DNA of 64,000 nt from Begonia masoniana (lineage: Eukaryota > Streptophyta > Magnoliopsida > Cucurbitales > Begoniaceae), in contig CM039502.1 of NCBI GenBank assembly GCA_022432975.1, forward strand, positions 77,698,181 to 77,762,180, read 5' to 3'. Below are positions 46,359 through 58,382 of this stretch, one piece after another. Both the position numbers and the translations under genes were made by a program. How positions within the stretch are numbered: position 1 is the first letter of the stretch; each line of letters opens with the position of its first letter. The notes beneath the pieces are model-generated. The model was not told the DNA's origin. It did not search any database and was given only the letters and a program-made list of their open reading frames with translations.

Positions 46359-48565
46359 ATGGAAGGGTACTCTGGCAAAAGAGCTGCTAATGGGTTCATT
46401 GTCTCCACAGAAAGAAGTCGTCTGGTTCTAAGGGATACTTTGAACGATAAGGATTTAGATGCCCAATTTCGTAATCGACTTGGTTGCAGTGGCAGGCTAA
46501 ATTTTTCAAGAGCCAAACTCACGAGATCATCACTTGGCTCTTCTTCTTGTAGCACAAAAATAGTTAGAAGTTCCACTAGGACATGCTCTGCAATGAGCAA
46601 CGCTGATAAATCGATATCCAAGCCTCTTAGAATGTTATCCTCCGAGGTAGAAACTGCTTCACCAGAGACTAATAGCATGCAAGATGAGCCAGAGGTTTCA
46701 GGTAGTGTCCCAATTCCTTTATCTGCAAAGTGTAAAAGAGGGCTTCAAGTCAATCCTAGAGATATCAAGTCAACTGATTTGAAAATGATGGAAGTGGGGA
46801 GCTCCAGTGGAGCGTCAAATGTAAATCCTCTGAGGAAGTTTGGTAAACGGTGTGGAGGAAGCAATCAAGACCCACCAAGAGTTTCTTCTTTTTCCTTAAG
46901 GTCTAAAAGTTCTGGTCAGGAAATGCATGTTAGAAGCAGCAGGAACAAAGAATCAGGTCAATATTCTTCAGAACAAAGCCTTAGACGAAGGAAGGATGTG
47001 GCAGAACAAAGACGTTCTGAGGGAGAAAGTAGATTCTCTGCTAGAGGGAAGAAGATGAGTGGCTCATCATCAGGAAAGAATTCAAAAGCCGTTTTCATGG
47101 CTGATTCACGCAGAGCTGGGAACATCCCTCCTAAGATTGCAATTTGTGATCCTTCAGTTAGCGGTACAAGATCAATTAATCCCAATGCGATCACCATGAA
47201 AATTCTCTCCCCTCGAAGTGGAAATAGTATCCCTTTGCATGAATCCTCTTCCACTGTTTATCAGATGCCTCAACCTGATCTCTGCATTGACACAAACACC
47301 TCTAGTTCAGCTCAGCAATACTCTTCAGAGCCATTGATGTCTTGTCCAATTTCTTTTGCCCAAGCAAGTAGCAGCGTTGGGAATATACGAAGTACCAGAC
47401 AATCACGGCCTGGAGAGGTTCCAATGACCCGTCCTTTAATCAGTTCAGATGATTTCAGAGGGTTACACATTGATGGAATTACCCAGGTTTTTAATCATTT
47501 CAGTATTGTATGTACATTGTTTCGTCCTTCTTGTTAAGAAGATGGAAAGAAACCTGAACTGTTGTTTAGATCTTAAAAAGTAATTTGTACAGGTGTTATT
47601 GGCTTTGGAGAGATTGCAACAAGAAGAAGAGCTAACATATGAGGTGAGTGGTTGTTAGGTTTAATCATTTTCTACTTGATTAATCATAATATGAGCTTAT
47701 TAAAGGCCTTACTTTTTTCAATGCAGCAAGTATTTCTTCTGGAGAATAACTTGTTCCTCAATGGATTAAACTTCAGGGATCAGCATAGAGACATGAGGCT
47801 GGACATTGATAATATGTCCTATGAGGTTTGTTCTTTACTCCTTCCACAGTTCATCATTCAGTGCTGATTCTAAATATATTCTTTCAAGAAATTTCTTTTA
47901 TGTATTTTATTTGGAAGTAAATAATGTGGAAAACAAGTTGCGTCACTGGTGTGTGACAGGAACTATTAGCTCTGGAAGAGAAAATGGGAAGTGTGAGCAT
48001 AGCTCTATCTGAAGAAGAAATGACAAAATGCTTGACGAGAAGCGTGTATCATTCCACTCCAGAAGGCGGAATCTTAAGTCTTCGCGAGGACAGTGATGAT
48101 TTCAAGTGCTGTATTTGTCAGGTCTTCTTGGCAAACTTCTTTCTCATTGATTCCTACCCAATTCAAGTGAAAAAAAAAATTGAGCGTGATTGGTGACCCA
48201 ATCAAATAAAGTAGGCCATAGCTTTTCTGCATCATTAAAATCGTTTTGTCCAATGAAAATTAACATGTTTGACGAAAAATATTAGATTCCCTGGCTTAAG
48301 AATGCAAATTCTTATTGAAGTAGATAAGATTTAGACTATTTGAGTGTGTCAATACAGTAAGCATGATTTTACTTGTGTTTCTTCTTTTGTGATTTCTAAA
48401 TCAAAGAAATATGTTGACTTAATGCAGGAAGAATATGCAAATGGAGATGAAATTGGGTGTTTACAATGCAAACATAAATTTCACGTGGTTTGCATACAAG
48501 AATGGCTGCGACTGAAGAACTGGTGCCCTGTCTGCAAGTCATCTGCCACTGTAGCCGACTCATAG
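46359..48565 (+). CDS. RING-H2 E3 ubiquitin ligase, five coding exons
   Basis: Exons: 46359-47486, 47593-47643, 47727-47825, 47960-48121 and 48428-48565, all phase 0 with GT-AG introns; 525 residues. The N-terminal 370 residues are Ser/Arg-rich and disordered, beginning MEGYSGKRAANGF. Helical residues follow (VLLALERLQQEEELTYEQ, ALEEKMGSVSIALSEEEM). The C-terminal RING-H2 reads C-x2-C ... CKHKFHVVCIQEW ... CPVC (about residues 477-518), with all eight zinc ligands present and the Trp expected for E2 contact. The architecture matches plant MBR1/MBR2/HIP1-like ligases. From memory the Arabidopsis syntenic counterpart is At4g31450. An E3 transfers ubiquitin from an E2 to a substrate, which is unknown here. 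It appears intact. Confidence 0.92.
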
Positions 48566-48966
48566 CTGGAAATCCCTTTCATCTCATAAAAAAAGAGGGT
48601 TCTCTTTTTTCTGCCTCAGTAGTCTTATGCTTTTGTTGTTTTTTTTTTTACTGAAGAAAACCCTCACACTCATGACTTGTAGTTTCTATTTGGATCAAAG
48701 ATCCAACTATTCAGGAACGTTCTATGAAACAGCTCTATTTTTGGTATTAGCCACTCTTGGCATCAAATCATTCTTACCAGATTAATTCTGTCTTTCCAGT
48801 CATTACTCGAAGAATTGACAAACAACTCTATTTCCCTTCGTAAGCCTAGAGATTTCTTCGAGATTTATTCAACTGGGAGGACGAATCTATGTGATTGATT
48901 CTCAACCCCATTGACAGGTAACAGTTTGTCCAGCCGAAGTCTCGGAAAGCATAAATTTTCCCATTT
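48566..48966. other. 3' untranslated regions between convergent RING and HFI1-like genes
   Basis: The two genes converge. The 400-bp stretch has T-rich and AATAAA-poor sequence and no ORF. Confidence 0.5.
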
Positions 48967-50009
48967 TTATTCCTCAAATGATATCGTCCAAATTTTTTCG
49001 AGCATCACGGACCAATCTTCCCACTTTGGATTTAGCTCCATAGCTGTTTTGAAATCCAGCAACGATACGAAGAACCATGGTCTCTGCATATTTAAATCAT
49101 CACTTGGGCATGTGCCATTCGTAACCTTTCGTTGCATGTGACGCTTTAGGGCCGAGTACTTTTCAATCTCCTGCATAGACCTCGACTCCACCAACTCGAT
49201 ACAAGAGCAGATCATTCGCTTCAAATACAAATTCAGGATATTATTCAACACATTAGCACATTCGATTGAAACACCCTCCATGCCCTGTGCCGTTACAATT
49301 CGACCCATCCATCTTCTTAATGTCTTAGCGTCTCTGTATCGGACAACTCACTATTGTCGTCGTAGCTGACTGAATCAAGTCTACCACTAAATGGCATGCG
49401 TTTCCAAGACCCCACCTACACTAGCTGAGCAAAAAGGAATCTCAAGAGGTGCAAGTAAATGACTTCTACAGAACTGCAATGGGTTTGACCTTTCCGATTC
49501 GTTATATCTCGATTCGGGTAATTCGGCTACAGCCTCAAGTTTCTGCACAGGTCTCTGATAGTCGCACAAAGTTGCATCGCCATTGTTGGTAATAACTTTT
49601 CCATTTGGCCTATCTTTAAGCTTCTTAGCACTTATCTCAGACTTACCCTTTTGCAGGGACACTGGCGAAACTCTGTTTTCAACCAAATACTCACACTGTT
49701 TGATGATTGTACCGATTTAGAATAGCTTGATTGGCAAAGTGAAGGTGGACGGTTTGCTTGAGAAGCGTTCTGCAAAATTGATCGTATAAACCGATTGTGA
49801 AGCTGTAGATTATTTTCCTTCCCCAGCACACTAAGAGACAACTTGTCGAACTTATTCTTGCTCAAATTCTGTCTCAGCAACCTATTCAAGTAAGAGAAGT
49901 ACCATTTCGACCTATCAGCTCCCAGCTTTTTTATTATCTGAGCTTTCAAATCGCCACAGATCAATCCCTGAGCTCCGGTGAGGCTGCATTTTTCAACAGA
50001 GAGATTCAT
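48967..50009 (-). pseudogene. HFI1-like: SAGA subunit HFI1/TADA1-like gene with frame disruptions
   Basis: The ATG at 50009 (MNLSVEKC) leads to DLKAQIIKKLGADRSKWYF and LGKENNLQLHNRFIRSIL, the N-terminal histone-fold-like region of plant SAGA-Tad1 proteins. The frame changes near 49690, giving SPVSLQKGK, KKLKDRPNGK and LEIPFCSASVGG. It changes again near 49411 (a CCCC run) and returns near 49330, then gives GMEGVSIECANVLNNILNLYLKRMI and VSLLDFKTAMELNP. The stop is at 48967. HFI1/Ada1 is a core adaptor of the SAGA histone acetyltransferase complex in the nucleus. Order and length are near complete, single-exon as in relatives. The three small indels make it a pseudogene or an assembly-error case. 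From memory the Arabidopsis relatives are At4g31440 and At2g24530. Confidence 0.78.
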
Positions 50010-50300
50010 GCACCGTTGATAAGCACCAAGAGAAGCCCGTAACCTAATCACAGAAAACTTACTCGTTTTTTTTTTTTTTTTCTGAAAATCGGAACCCTAG
50101 AGATCGAACCCATTCCAGAACTTACTCGATCCCGCCAAAAACCCAGGTCTTGAGCGCCAAGCTCTGCAAGGCACTCCACGAACCGTCGCTTGCACCATCG
50201 GAGCAACCCAAAACCCTCATTTCTGCGCGCAATTCAAAAGCTTGGAACTTCACAATTCAAATTTGAAGTTGAAGAAGCTAGATCAGTTGTTCGATGGAAT
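50010..50300 (-). other. HFI1-like 5' flank
   Basis: A T-run at 50070-50085, then leader-like sequence with an upstream ATG (about 50220) opening a short frame. E3 inserted at 50300, within the likely promoter/5' UTR. Confidence 0.45.
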
Positions 50301-50312
50301 TGATAGGTGCTG

Positions 50313-50522
50313 CATCTACCGATGGGTGCTGCATCTACCGATGATCGGCAGATGCAGAATAATCGACAGATGCAGAGCATCTACCGATGATCGGTAGATG
50401 AATAATCGGCAGATGCAGAGCATCTACTGATGATCGGTAGATGAAATGATGATCGGTAGATGTGGAGACGAATCGGCGGCATCTACCGATGATCGGTAGA
50501 TGAAGTGATTATCGGTAGATGC
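50313..50522. repeat. CATCTACCGATG / ATCGGTAGATG palindromic array in E3 5' LTR
   Basis: Direct single sites lie at 50313, 50332, 50344, 50404, 50451 and 50511. Three 23-bp palindromes (CATCTACCGAT, one base, then ATCGGTAGATG; the middle one with CTG for CCG) lie at 50378-50400, 50421-50443 and 50480-50502. The 3' LTR has the same array at about 56231-56443, with several unit-level changes. The location is the first 220 bp of U3. Confidence 0.92.
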
Positions 50523-51768
50523 GGAGACGAATCGTTTCTTTTGCTGTTCTGGAAAGTCCTTCTTCCCTGAAGACTCCAAAACTTGGAAGATAAACAGTCA
50601 CGAATGACAGCACCCACGTGAAGTTGTCCAAATCCTATTGGTCAATATTAATTGTTTATTATTTTAATGTGATGGAAATTAAAATTTTATGTAAAAAGAG
50701 GTAGGTCCTCTCTCTCTCTCTGCTTAATGATTATCGATAGTTCTCCATCAGACTATCTTTGAACAGAAAGGAAGTTAAGAAAAGGGAGAGAAAAATCCTA
50801 TAAGAAAAGCATGGATCAAGGTAAGTTTTTCTTGTTTTTTTCTCTAAAGAAATTTGTTATGAAAGCTGATTGATGTACGTGAAAATTAATTGTTCAAGAT
50901 CTCATAAGTTTTATGTTAAGCAAATAAAGAGTTGCATGTGGTATTTCTCTGTGATGATACGTGAGAAACATTAAAGCTTACATGTGGTATCAGAGCCAGG
51001 TTGTAGAACAATTGATTTTCCGTTATGAATTTTAATTATGAATCGTATGTTTATCCGCTGCTTAATGATCGATTTCTGTTAAAATCAAGAGGAATAATTG
51101 GTGATATTAAGAACTTTCGAAATTCATGTTTATCGAAATTATTGTTCACCGCTTTTACTGTTCATTACGGCCAATTACTGTTCATGGCCGATTATTGTTC
51201 ATTATTGTTCATGGTTGAAAAAATAAAATAAAATAATTCTTGATGTTTAGATTATTTTATTGACTTATTGACTTATAAATATGACAATTATGTTTTGTCA
51301 TTGTTAATTGTTTATGCGAATGTTATTAATTTGATGTCTAGCTTATGATGATTTGTTAATCACCAAAGTGGCCGAATCAGAACGTTTTTTTTTCTTAGAT
51401 ATCAAATTAAATTAATTCAATTACTCATGTTTTATGTGATGCTCGATAATGAAATGACATGATGTGAATTATAATTCTAACATGAGTATATTGATTTTCA
51501 TGATTATAAAATATGTTGACTTGCCCAAAGGTGGATTGATTATTTTATAATTATGAATATGATTGTGGTAAATTGATATGTCTTGAGTAGATGTGTTTAG
51601 TATATCCAAAGATAACGAACATGTCTATATCGAGTATATTAATTACCAATTATGTGAAAGTTAAGTTGAGCATCAATTATGTTTATGATTGTATATTGTT
51701 GTGTCACCCAAAGGAGAACTTCAATATATATTTATGATTGTCTGATTGCACTACAACTCAAAGCATTA

Positions 51769-54700
51769 ATGATGGAGCATGTTTTATATTTTGCAGCATC
51801 TATTCCTGTTGCTCTTCATTCGCAAGCCGCATCTGTTGTAAAGTTTTCTGGTCTCAATTTCTCTGAATGGTGCGAACAAGTTCAGTTTCACCTCGGTGTT
51901 CTGGATCTTGATTTGGCACTCTTAAGTGAGAAACCAGCTGCTATCACTGCTTCTAGTAGCGCTGATCAGAGATCTTCCTATAATGCCTGGGAAAGATCAA
52001 ACAGATTAAGCCTAATGTTTATGCGGATGACAGTAGCCAACAACATCAAGTCCACATTTTCGAAAACTGAAAGTGCAAAGGAATTTATGAAATTTGTGGA
52101 AGAATGTTCTCAGTCTGAATCGGCTGATAAATCACTTGCTGGGACACTGATGGGTACTTTGACCACCATGAAGTTTGATGGTTCACGTACCATGCATGAA
52201 CATGTTGTTGAAATGACAAACATGGCAGCAAGATTAAAGAACATGGGAATGGAAGTGAATGAGAACTTCCTTGTGACATTTATCCTAAACTCCTTGTCTC
52301 CTCAATATGGCCCATTTCATATGAGCTATAACACTATGAGGACTAAATGGAATGTGCATGAATTGCAAAGTATGCTCATTCAGGAAGAAGCAAGGCTAAA
52401 GAAACCAGGAACTCAAGCTGTCAATTTCATGAATTATGAAGGAGCTGGAAAGAAACCAGTAAAGAAAGGTGGAAAGGGTAAGAAAGGACTATCATCGGTT
52501 GCTCAGTCCTCTTTCCAAATCCACAAGAAGGAACAACGAAAGGATAAGTGTCATTTCTGTGGAAAGCAAGGACACTATCAGAAAGATTGCCTGAAACGTA
52601 AGGCATGGTTCGAAAAGAAAGGTAAGCCTAGTGCTTTTGTATGTTTCGAATCAAATTTAACAGAAGTTCCTTCTAATACTTGGTGGATTGATTCTGGTTG
52701 TACCACTCACGTTTCTAATACGATGCAGGGATTCCTTACGACCCAAACCATAAGCCCAAATGAAAGATACATATTTATGGACAATCGGGTGAAAGTTCCA
52801 GTTGAAGCCATTGGAACTTACCGGCTAATGTTAGACACTGGACATCAATTAGATCTTTTTCAAACTGTTTATGTTCCATCTGTTTCTCGTAATCTAGTTT
52901 CATTATCGAAACTTGATACAGCTGGATATTCCTGTATGTTTGGGAATGAATGTTTCAGTTTGTATAAAGATAATGTTCTTATTGGTTCTGGTGTTCTGTA
53001 TGATGGTTTGTACAAGTTAAAACTTGATTATTATTTTGCTGAAACCCTATTAATTGAGCATCGTAATATTGGAATGAAACGTGGTTTAATGAATGAATGT
53101 TCTGCTTATTTGTGGCATAAACGATTAGGTCATATATCCAAAGAAAGAATGGAAAGATTGATAAAGCAAGCAATCCTTCCAAAGTTGGATTTTACTGATC
53201 TACATATTTGTGTTGATTGTATTAAAGGAAAACAAACAAGAAACACAAGTAAGAAAGTAGCCACAAGAAGCAAACAGCTCCTTGAACTTATACACACCGA
53301 TATATGTGGTCCGTTTGATGTTCCATCTTTTGGTGGAGAAAGATATTTTATCACCTTTATTGATGATTTTTCACGTTATGGTTATCTCTATCTACTGAAT
53401 GAAAAATCTCAGTCAATAAATGCTCTCGAAGTGTTTGTTACTGAGGTTGAAAGACAATTAGATAGAAAAGTGAAAATAGTTAGATCTGATAGAGGTGGTG
53501 AATATTATGGTAGTTATGATGAAAATGGACAACATCCAGGTCCATTTGCTAAATTCCTAGAAAGTCATGGTATTTGTGCGCAATACACAATGCCAGGAAC
53601 ACCAGAACAGAATGGTGTTGCAGAAAGGCGAAATCGTACTTTAATGGATATGGTTCGGAGTATATTAAGTAATTCTTCTTTACCCTTGTCATTGTGGATG
53701 TATGCTTTAAAGACTGCTGTATATTTATTAAACAGGGTTCCTAGTAAGGCAGTTTCAAATACTCCATTTGAACTGTGGACAGGAAGGAAACCCAGTTTAA
53801 GGCACCTGTATGTTTGGGGTTGTCCAGCAGAAGTAAGAATTTATAATCCACATGAAAGAAAGCTGGATTCAAGAACAACCAGTGGTTACTTCATTGGTTA
53901 TCCAGAAAAATCTAAAGGGTATAGATTTTACTGTCCTAGCCATAGTACGAGAATAGTTGAAACTGGAAATGCTAGATTCATTGAAAGTGGTGACATCAGT
54001 GGGAGTTTGGAACCACGTAAAGTGGAAATACAAGAAGTTAGGGTGCAAGTTCCAATACCCATAACTTCTACTCAAGTTGTTGTTCCACCAGTTGTTGAAC
54101 GTATTAATGACTTACACGAACAACAAATTAATGATCAAACTCTATATAATGAGGTTGTCACGAATGAACCGGTAAGAGATGAACCACAAGAAATACCATT
54201 AAGACGATCTGTAAGAGAAAGAAGATCTGCTATTTCTGATGATTATGTGGTTTATCTGCAAGAGTCCGATTATGATTTAGGACTTGATGATGATCCAGTT
54301 TCGTTTTCACAAGCCATAGAAAGTGAAAATTCTGATAAATGGTTAGATGCCATGAAAGATGAGTTAAAATCAATTGAACAGAATGAAGTTTGGGAACTCG
54401 TCGAATTGCCGGAAGGTTGTAAAAGAGTTGGGTGTAAATAGGTCTTTAAGACCAAACGCGACTCTAATGGCAATATCGAACGAAATAAAGCCAGACTTGT
54501 TGCCAAAAGTTTTACTCAGAAAGATGGCATTGATTACAAAGAAACCTTTTCTCCTGTTTCGAAAAAGGATTCTTTCAGAATTATTATGGCAATGGTAGAT
54601 CATTATGATTTAGAGCTCCATCAAATGGATGTGAAAACTGCCTTTTTAAATGGGAATTTAGATGAGGAAGTTTATATGGACCAACCTGAAGGTTTTGTCG

Positions 54701-55859
54701 TTAAAGGACAAGAACACATGGTGTGTAAACTAAAGAAATCAATATACGGACTTAAACAGGCTTCCCGACAATGGTATATTAAGTTTAACGATACCATCAC
54801 ATCCTTTGGATTTAAGGAAAACATCGTTGATCGATGTATATATCTAAAGGTCAGTGGGAGTAAGTTTATATTTCTGATTCTGTATGTTGATGATATCTTG
54901 CTGGCTACTAATGATCTTGGCCTAATGTATGAAACCAAGAAATATCTCGATAGCAACTTTGAAATGAAAAATATGGGCGAGGCATCCTTTGTGATAGGAA
55001 TTGAAATATTCCGGAATAGATCACAAGGATTGTTAGGATTGTCTCAGAAAGCCTATATTAATAAAGTTCTAGAGAGATTTAGAATGGACAAATGTTCAGC
55101 AAGTATTGTTCCAATTCAGAAAGGAGATAACTTTAATCTCAATCAATGTCCAAAGAATGAATTGGAACGTACACAAATGAAAGATATTCCTTATACATCT
55201 ATTGTGGGCAGTTTGATGTATGCACAGACTTGTACCAGACATGACATTAGTTTTGCTGTCGGTATGCTGGGACGGTATCAAAGTAATCCAGGCATAGAGC
55301 ATTGGAAAGCTGCAAAGAAAGTATTAAGGTATTTACAAGGAACGAAAGAACACATGCTCACTTATAGACGATCTGACCATCTTGAAGTGATTGGATATTC
55401 AGATTCAGATTATGCTGGATGTGTGGATACTAGAAAATCCACGTTTGGCTATTTGTTCCTTTTAGCCGATGGTGCAATCTCATGGAAAAGTGCGAAGCAG
55501 TCTGTCACTGCTACGTCCACTATGGAGGCTGAATTTGTAGCATGCTTTGAGGCTACAATTCAGGGTTTATGGCTGCGGAACTTTATTTCAGGACTTGGAA
55601 TTGTTGACAGTATCGCCAAGCCGCTGAAATTTATTGTGATAACTCCGCAGCAGTCTTCTTTTCTAAAAACGACAAGTATTCCAAAGGTGCAAAACATATT
55701 GAGTTGAAATACTTGGCCGTTAAAGAAGAAGTTCAGAAACGAAGAGTATCAATTGAACACATAAGCACCAACCTTATGATTGCGGATCCGTTGACTAAAG
55801 GATTGTCACCAAAGACATTTACTGAACATGTCGAACGAATGGGCATTTCCGAAGGTTAA
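51769..55859 (+). pseudogene. E3 gag-pol, one nonsense codon and one late frameshift
   Basis: One frame runs from at least 51769 to TAG at 54439. It has a UBN2-like gag, a CCHC knuckle CHFCGKQGHYQKDC (52549), protease WWIDSGCTTHVS (52681), pre-integrase WHKRLGHISKERM (53113) and integrase with IDDFSRYGYLY, VRSDRGGEYYG and PGTPEQNGVAERRN. The start of RT follows. The TAG stands where copia RTs have tryptophan (KWVFK position), a TGG to TAG transition. The same frame continues with RT (VKTAFLNGNLDEEVY, LYVDDILLATND) and RNase H until a one-base shift near 55630 inside a T-run. The rest, HIELKYLAVKEEVQ to the stop at 55857-55859, is one frame over. Confidence 0.94.
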
Positions 55860-56908
55860 CTTTATGTTTATGTTTGTGTTCTTCATGTACTTGATACTCT
55901 TGAGCTCATGTATTGATAGTTTCTGATATACACTTATGAATCCTGTTTAATTATATTGAATGCATTCAGTAATGAAATTATGAAGTTATGATTTGAACAG
56001 GATTAGTCTTTATGCAAGACACTAATGTGGACCATTATGTTATTTCTTTTATTTATGATGTTGAGCATAAAATTAATATTGTGATTCATGGAAGGAATTG
56101 TGTCGATAAAATGACATATGACCGCTATGATCCATATTAATTACATACTCAATAATGACGTTATATTGCATCAATATAAAGTTGGATTTGATAATGATAT
56201 TTGAGCCAAGTGGGAGAAATGATAGGTGTTGCATCTACCGATGGGTGCTGCATCTACCGATGATCGGTAGATGCAGAATAATCGACAGATGCAGATGATC
56301 TACGATAGAGATGAATAATCGGCAGATGCAGAGCATCTACTTATGATCGGTAGATGAAATGATGATCGGTAGATGTGGAGACGAATCGGCGGCATCTACC
56401 GATGACCGGTAGATGAAGTGATTATCGGTAGATGCGGAGACGAATCGTTTCTTTTGCTGTTCTGGAAAGTCCTTCTTCCCTGAAGACTCCAAAACTTAGA
56501 AGATAAACAGTCACGAATGACAGCACCCACGTGATGTGGCTCAAAGTTGTCCAAATCCTATTGGTCAATATTAATTGTTTATTATTTTAATGTGATGGAA
56601 ATTAAAATTTTATGTAAAAAGAGGTAGGTCCTCTCTCTCTCTGCTTAATGATTATCGATAGTTCTCCATCAGACTATCTTTGAACAGAAAGGAAGTTAAG
56701 AAAAGGGAGAGAAAAATCCTATAAGAAAAGCATGGATCAAGGTAAGTTTTTCTTGTTTTTTTCTCTAAAGAAATTTGTTATGAAAGCTGATTGATGTACG
56801 TGAAAATTAATTGTTCAAGATCTCATAAGTTTTATGTTAAGCAAATAAAGAGTTGCATGTGGTATTTCTCTGTGATGATACGTGAGAAACATTAAAGCTT
56901 ACAGGAAT

Positions 56909-57171
56909 TGGAGAAGAGAGACGACAGCACGGTTGCTATAAGAGAAAGTGATGGCAGAATGAAGCACAGAAACCAAGATCGAGAATATACCAACAGAAAA
57001 GGTTGGAGAATGGATTGAACTCTGACCTCAACAAACTCGACAAATTACAGAGCAATCCAACTTCAGTAACTGGGTCCGAATCTTGGAGGTTCTGCCTTTC
57101 CTCCCTCCACTCTTTCTTTTCATCAGTTCGTTATATAATATTTACCGATACTACTAAAAATTGCAACTCTA

Positions 57172-57204
<33 letters not shown>

Positions 57205-57494
57205 AAATTGCCCTGTAATTCTTCTACGGCGCGGAGGATTTCCTTCTCAAAATTCGAACTTTTTTGGTGTTTCCCGCAGCATTCTCTCTCTGATAACCCT
57301 TACCCTAAAGCATCGCCGGAAAATTGAACTAGTGTATGACGCATTTGAAGCACAAAATAAATATAAATACTGAGATTTTATTTATAATCCGAGTAACTAT
57401 ACACTCCCTTCTCATTTCATTACTGTTCTATTTCTTCTCAAAGAAAAAAAAAATCCAAATCAAAATATAATACAATCAAACCATACGTAGGATG
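56909..57494. other. Former HFI1-like upstream DNA beyond E3
   Basis: It continues the sequence interrupted at 50300. It has a (CT)n microsatellite at 57177-57204 and an A-run at 57446. No gene is supported; a 67-codon frame at 57003 ends in the CT repeat. Confidence 0.5.
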
Positions 57495-57762
57495 TTACTC
57501 CGTCGGCTCAGGTCGTGCTCTCGCTGTGACATTATAATTGATGGTTCGTGCATTGTCGACAAAGATTACGCGTCCGTGAAGCAACTGCAAAAAAAATCAT
57601 AGAACGACAAAAATAAGTTGAAAGTTATGATAAATTGACGTAGAAGTAAAACCATACCTTGCCATTCATCTTTCACAAGGCAATCTGGGCTTCATCTTCA
57701 GAATAAAAAGTAACATCCAACCCCTTCGATCAGTTCTAACCTTGTCCATAATTATCTTTGTT
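57495..57762 (-). pseudogene. RRM RNA-binding protein fragment, two exons
   Basis: Minus-strand exon A (57762-57658) encodes KIIMDKVRTDRRG and, one frame over, DVTFYSEDEAQIAL, a stop, then KMNGK; the donor is GTATGG. Exon B (57584-57495, acceptor TTGCAG) encodes LLHGRVIFVDNART to a TAA at 57495. This is the second half of an RRM (RNP1-like strand 3 through strand 4) as in plant glycine-rich or organelle RRM proteins. The N-terminal half of the RRM is missing, and the frameshift plus stop show decay. Confidence 0.6.
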
Positions 57763-58377
57763 GCAAAAAGACATTTGAAGATCATTAACAAGGTAAACAA
57801 CAGTTTAAGAACTCGGAAAATGCTTAGACTATAAACGATGTGTTACGAATTCACGAATTTACGTGAACTTGTTGTTCTCTCAAAATTCAATTGCGGAAAA
57901 ACCCTCATAGTATATCCGTACAATCCTAGTATTATCTGATTACGTATGAAGCTTTTGTTAAATGGAATGGAAGAGTGATTGGATCATTGCCCAGTTCCTC
58001 TTGATTATGCTCTACATTGTCTTACGACATGAAAACAAAACGTTCTGAAGTAATCACGTAAATCCATTTACGAGAAAAACCCAAAATATCCAGATTTAAA
58101 CTAAAAGATGTTCAGTGTTCACGGTAGCCCAGTCTTGTCCATTTTAGCCCAGTCCAAGTCCATGCCAGCTCATTTTATTCCAGCCTAGCCCAGGAAGCCC
58201 AACTTTGTGGAACTGACCCAGTCCACACTTCACCCAACCAAATAGCCCAAGTTCTGTTCAACCCAACAAAGTCCATGCTAGACGACTGCAGCCCAACCTC
58301 GTTTTTACTGGTAGCAGAACCAGAGAAAACCCGAAGCTTGATGGACGCCATTGGAGACGAAGTTTCAAAGAGAGAGA
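57763..58377. other. Intergenic DNA with CCCAGCC-rich degenerate repeat
   Basis: 58115-58310 is rich in AGCCCA/CCCAGTC words, the complementary composition to 41250-41510. A minus-strand frame 58381-58175 (MASIKLRVFSGSATSKNE) overlaps it and is not recognisable. Confidence 0.45.
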
Positions 58378-58382
58378 ACATC

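Larger units (their letters stand above)
50301..56903 (+). mobile_element. E3: nearly complete Ty1/copia element
   Basis: LTRs are 50301-50982 and 56220-56903 (TGATAGGTG...AAAGCTTACA), flanked by GGAAT (50296-50300 and 56904-56908). The primer site TGGTATCAGAGCC is at 50985, two bases after the LTR. A purine tract AGTGGGAGAAA precedes the 3' LTR. LTR bodies are nearly identical outside the motif array, apart from a ~10-bp gap (near 50614/56534). The insertion is therefore recent. It has no extra ORF after pol, unlike E1 and E2, and its gag and RT are from a different copia lineage. Confidence 0.96.
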
